Below, in pieces: positions 59,857-64,000 of a stretch of 64,000 nt of DNA (the first letter of the stretch is position 1; each line of letters opens with the position of its first letter). Made by a program: the position numbers and the translations under genes. The DNA comes from Amyelois transitella (Eukaryota > Arthropoda > Insecta > Lepidoptera > Pyralidae): contig NC_083506.1 of assembly GCF_032362555.1 (NCBI RefSeq), positions 9,471,501-9,535,500 of the forward strand, read 5' to 3'. The notes under the pieces were generated by a model, which saw nothing but the letters and a program-made list of their open reading frames with translations, was not told the origin of the DNA and searched no databases.

Positions 59857-60775
59857 GCTGTGCCTGCGACTTCGTCCGCGTGGAATAGTTATTTTGGGCA
59901 TCATTGAAGCCCTCAAGGATGCTCCTTCCCCGATTTTTTTCACATTTTCCATTATTTCTTCGCTCCTAATAGTTGCAGCTAGACGTTATCCAAACATATA
60001 ATAAAACTGTAACTGAATTTTGTCTGTACATTGAAGATATTTAAGAAAAAAAATATATAAGGGGTCTTTTTATGGTCAATAGAAGCCAAAACAATTTTTT
60101 TTAGAATTTTTGTGTCTGTTCGTTTGTCTGTCTGCATGTTTGTACGCGCATCACGCAAAATCTTCCGAACGGATCTGAACGAAATTCGGCACAGATATAG
60201 TTAGTAACCTGGATTAGAATATAGGCTACTTTTTATCCTGAAATTCTATTCCAAGGGGATGAAATAGGGGATGCAAGTTTGTATGGAACTTCGTCATTTT
60301 TAAATCGATATAAAAAGCTATTAATAATTACAATACATAGACTGATAGACAAAACTGTAGTCAAAATCTATACTCAATATATTATAAAGCTGAAGAGTTT
60401 GTTTGTTTGAACGCGCTAATCTCAGGAAGTGCTGGTTCTGGAATTGAAATAATCTTTTTGTGTTGAATAGACCAATTATCGAGGAAGGCTTTAGGCTATA
60501 TAACGTATCACGCTGCAACTGTAAGGAGCGAAGAAATAATGGAAAATGTGAAAAAAAACACGGCGAAAATTATTCACCCTTGAGGGCTGCAATGATGCCC
60601 GAAATAACTATTCCACGCGAACGGAGTCGCGGGCACAGCTAGTATAGCCTAAAGCCTTCCTCGATAAATGGTCTATTCAACCCAAAAATAATCTTTCAAA
60701 TCGAACCAGTAGTTCTTGATATTAGCACATTCAAACAAACAAACTCTTCTGTTTTATAATATTAGTATAGATAAA
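59857..60775. repeat. Helitron-like repeats in opposed orientation
   Basis: At 59857 CTAGCTGTGCCTGCGACTTC with CGTCCGCGTGG is the typical start of a family of Helitron-like repeats common in Lepidoptera. A reverse copy occupies about 60360-60650, and a plus-strand continuation (AGCCTAAAGCCTTCCTCGAT onward) lies at 60650-60775. The reverse copy therefore appears to sit inside a broken plus-strand copy. Segments 60373-60500 and 60650-60775 are inverted repeats of each other. Confidence 0.6.
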
Positions 60776-60949
60776 TTTAAGTGTCTATTTAAACTAAAAA
60801 AAATATTGTAATTGATTTATAACCAGAAATATGTACCTACAACTTACAAAAGAAAAAGAAATGAAAATAAAGTTGAAACGCCTGTGCAATACTATCTTGC
60901 CGTCGTCGGGTCTTCCCATACTCCCTTAGGGGAGTCGGAGTAGATTGGT

Positions 60950-61600
60950 GAGGGCTTTTGGCCCTCTTCAATGGCATCATCGCTGCCTACGACTGCAGGC
61001 AGGTCGATGGGGCGGCCGTGACGGCCTGGGTCTTCACGACTTCATACACTGGGAGTTCCCATCCCATCGGCGGCGGCGTTGTCACTGGTCGACGACGTCT
61101 GCCGCAAGGCAGCGAGGGGAGAGTTTCACCCGACGGCCCGGAGGGCGGGCGTGGAGCGGCGAGATGCCGCGCAGGTGGCTGTGTGATGACGCGTCCACCC
61201 TCTCGAATATCTAGGTTCTCCCACTTCAGGTCCCTGCGGATCGTCGAGTTCCTCACGCAGCGCGGGGCTCCGACGACTGCTCTGAGACTTTGGTTCTCTT
61301 GGGCTCTAAGTCTTCTCCTGTTGGGCAGAATGCGTACCACGCCGGGGCCGCGTACGTGAGGCGGGATCTGACGTACGTTTGGTAGATCCCGAGTTTCATC
61401 CTCAGGGGGAGGCTGGAGGAGAGAACTGCGTGAAGTCTCCCCCTGGCTGCCTTGGTCATGAAGCTTGCGCTCGCCTCGCGCCCCTTTTCTACCCTGCCGC
61501 CGTTAGCCGCGTCGAGCGCGGTAACCGTTACGCAAAAATAATCCTTATAGCATGATTCAGTATTTACGCGCGATGGCTTGCTAGCGTATTTCATTTCATG
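60950..61600 (-). pseudogene. Jockey-like LINE reverse transcriptase C-terminal remnant
   Basis: On the minus strand, 61253-61594 encodes AARGRLHAVLSSSLPLRMKL, then GIYQTYVRSRLTYAAPAWYA, a signature of the region after the reverse transcriptase core in jockey-type LINEs. A frameshift follows, and 60987-61340 continues in another frame with VRNSTIRRDLKWENLD, as these elements do near their C-terminus. It is GC-rich, unlike its surroundings. Frameshifts and missing 5' parts make it non-functional. Confidence 0.75.
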
Positions 61601-61605
61601 TATAA

Positions 61606-64000
61606 CCCTAGATTACTAACCTTATTTTTCGACGCTTATTACGAATCTTCGTCGTTTCGACTACGATATTTTTCAAAGGGCATAAAAGGTTTTTTTTAAA
61701 TAAAACATGTACATTTATATTTTTATTTTTAATGAATTATATTTATTCTTATTATTTATTGTGTTTACATAAACTAAAACAGCATATTTATTAATCAAAC
61801 AGCCTTATGAATGAGATCATAGGTTTCATGCAAAGTCAGCAACATTAACATTTTTAATGTGCTTGTTTAAGTAGTATAAACAGTAAATGTGTAAATTTTT
61901 TGAAAAAATATTAATAATAACAAATGAAATAAACTAATGAAATGAAAACAGTGGTAAAAATCTAAAGACTAAAACATTTGTGACACACGTCGAGTTTGTG
62001 CTCCCCACACAACGATTTATTGCACTTGGTGCAACTAGTTTTAGTCATCCTTCGCTTTGCAGAGGGACACAAGGCACATATTTTCCTTTTTTTTTGTATA
62101 GGAGGTACATTAGGCGCATTATTCTCTTCAGTCTCTAGTATAGCATTCGAAGTACTACTTCCTGGTATGATTAAAATTTGTCTAATTGAATCGCGCAGAC
62201 CAGTTTGAAGAGTTGGTATTGTAAGCCTTTTTTGTATGTGCGATTCAATTAACTTGTGATGTAGAGCTTTTAGGTAATCACGCCTCGATAATGGTTTTTT
62301 GTTAGCCTCTACATTGTTAGTTACATAAATAACGTAACTATTTATAAATGCAATATTGAGCATTCCGTAAAACATGCACAACGGCCAGCGCCGTGTTTTT
62401 CTGCTGCAAGAAGCAAGGGAACACATCTGGTCGAAAGTGTCTACCCCTCCTTTGGTTTGGTTGTAAAATTCAACAATTGTAGGCTTTTTAGTATTGTCAT
62501 TTATTGCGCCTTCTTCGTCACATGACGATAGTAAAAAAATTACTTTTTGGGGTTTTGGTTTGTAGGATAACAGAGTTAGTTCCTTGTCATAACAAAACAT
62601 AGCAGTTCCTGTTTTTCTCGTGCGTTCGTTTTGCAACTCCACAGGTATCTCTCTCTTATTTGCTCTTAGAGTTCCAACCAAAGTCAGTTTATATGGTTCT
62701 TTTACTAAACTTTTGGCTAGAGGTACCGAAGTGAACCAATTGTCCATAGTAATATTTCTATTTGTGCCGTGAACAGTGCGTGTTAATTTTTTTACAAAAT
62801 ATTCACCTAGTGGTACTCCATCTGTTTTAGTAAAAGAACCCAGATATGGCTCTGCATCTATCATATACTTTGTAGAATTGTCTACTGTCATAACAATTTT
62901 TATACCATATTTGTTTGGTTTGTTTGGTATATAAATGCGAAAGGGACATCTTCCTCTAAAACCTAGTAATTGTTCATCGATAGTAAGATAACTACCAGGT
63001 TTGTAATTCTCACGACATTTAGTGATGAACAGATTCCATAAATCTCGAAATGGGGCGAAAACATCAGCCAGCTTTCGTACTAGACGCGTAGATTTGTCGT
63101 CAAATCTAAGGCAGTTTATTAGGAACTCAAATCTATCACAAGACATTGTACTACGATACCGATTCCCACAAAATGTAACGTCAAATAATTCCCGAGATGG
63201 TAAATTATTGTCTTTCATAGCTGCAGATAATGTAAGTACGCCAATAAGGGCTCTAATTTCATCAGCATCCGTCGGTCTCTGAGTAGCTTTTATATTTTTG
63301 TATTTTTGGGACTTCATTTCTATTTCTGCATTGGTATGAGTCACAATGATGTCAATCATGTCATTAGTCATAAAAAATGAAAAGCATTGCAGAGGGTCTA
63401 ATTCATTTTTGCAGGAACGTATTGGTCCAGGTCTAACATGAACTATATTCCTTGAAGCTATTCTGCTTTTTGACCTGGACTTTTGTGATGACCATTTGTG
63501 TTTGTCTTTTCCACGAAGAATGGTACGTGGCGGTTGTAATATCAAGTCACTGGATAGTACTGAAGAACTAGGTATCGAGCCTTCAACAGATTGTAAGGGA
63601 GAAGAATTACCACTTATCTGAACATCTTGACCTGGAATTTGCTGCTGGTTCATATTAGAAACTTCATCTTCTTCATCAGTTTCATAAGCAGGATCAGCCT
63701 CAAGATGGTCTTCTCTCTCACTACCTGACGAGTATTCATTATCGCTGTCTTCTTGCGATAATATCTGGCGAATTAATTCTAAAACAATACAATAATAAAT
63801 AGAATTAAATAAAAACAAAACATAAATAAAACCAATAAAAAAATAAGTCAATAAAACAAAAACATAATTCAAATATACACCAACTCAATAGTACAAAATG
63901 TTACGTTATTACTAACCTTCGTCGATGCGACGAGCCATGGTTGCTAAAATGGCGCTCACGGGCACGCTGCTCCCGAAACACTACCGTCCGTCGCGGGGGC
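61606..64000 (-). mobile_element. piggyBac-type DNA transposon, right side cut by the window
   Basis: The element contains the transposase at 61962-63938. A candidate outer end lies at 61606 (CCCTAGATTACTAAC), which resembles piggyBac ends that begin CCCTAG. The adjoining ATAA is one base off the expected TTAA target, so this end is tentative. The other end is outside the window. Confidence 0.55.
61962..63938 (-). CDS. piggyBac transposase, two exons, apparently intact
   Basis: DDE/D-type transposase that cuts and pastes DNA at TTAA sites (family knowledge). Exon 1 is 63917-63938 (MARRIDE plus one base). An intron with GT-AG ends spans 63779-63916 (138 bp). Exon 2 is 61962-63778. The joined product is 612 aa, close to the family's usual 590-600. 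An acidic N-terminus (EDSDNEYSSGSERED) precedes the core. The catalytic aspartates are D275 in TIDEQLLGFRGRC, D353 in NITMDNWFTSVPLAKSL and D454 in NQTKGGVDTFDQM, with the same spacing as in the cabbage looper enzyme. The C-terminus is a Cys-rich zinc-binding domain (CALCPSAKRRM to CHKCF). No frameshift or stop interrupts it. Reading straight through the intron gives a longer 636-residue frame with an unlikely hydrophobic start, so the spliced start is preferred. Confidence 0.92.

Noticed and set aside
61253-61359. Overlapping plus-strand frames in the jockey-like remnant
   Set aside because: The minus-strand frames match LINE protein blocks; the plus frames are GC-rich shadows.
1-64000. tRNA genes, rRNA, CRISPR arrays, bacterial-type operons
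   Set aside because: None seen; the window is eukaryotic and no cloverleaf or array was recognised by eye.

Overview
The window is nuclear DNA from an insect, almost certainly a moth or butterfly. It is AT-rich, its genes are split by GT-AG introns, and it is dense with repeats typical of Lepidoptera: a roughly 270-bp SINE with a (TATG)n tail, hAT and piggyBac DNA transposons, a BEL/Pao retrotransposon and Helitron-like fragments. There are no bacterial operons, CRISPR arrays or recognisable tRNA/rRNA genes. All exon joins were worked out by hand from splice signals and reading phase.

Layout. 1-16.1 kb: no gene recognised; repeat fragments, one decayed retroelement fragment (6.4-6.8 kb), a perfect 31-bp hairpin and a SINE inserted into a SINE. 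16.1-25.9 kb, minus strand: a complete 19-exon HECT ubiquitin ligase gene (UBE3C orthologue, 1075 aa), followed downstream by two decayed tandem copies of the end of its last exon. 27.4-31.1 kb, plus strand: a 5-exon gene for a small zeste/Myb-SANT-like nuclear protein, with a 975-bp foldback transposon in intron 1. 31.9-34.3 kb, plus strand: a 3-exon gene for a secreted-end, single-pass leucine-rich-repeat membrane protein with a PPPPY tail. 36.4-52.2 kb, minus strand: a complete 13-exon Shark gene (SH2-ankyrin-SH2-tyrosine kinase, 785 aa). Its intron 10 is expanded from about 0.3 kb to 7.5 kb by a nest of transposons. 58.9-59.1 kb, minus strand: the last exon of a gene ending in an LDL-receptor class A domain, with earlier exons beyond the window. 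59.1-64 kb: SINE, Helitron-like and jockey-like fragments, then an intact-looking two-exon piggyBac transposase running off the right edge.

The four host genes do not look functionally linked: protein quality control (UBE3C), DNA binding (zeste-like), cell-surface recognition (LRR) and receptor-proximal tyrosine kinase signalling (Shark). What ties the window together is mobile DNA. The Shark intron holds a hAT element containing a BEL/Pao element containing a second hAT element containing a SINE and a LINE, with target-site duplications readable at every level. The SINE and that LINE share a 3' tail, which suggests the LINE family mobilises the SINE.
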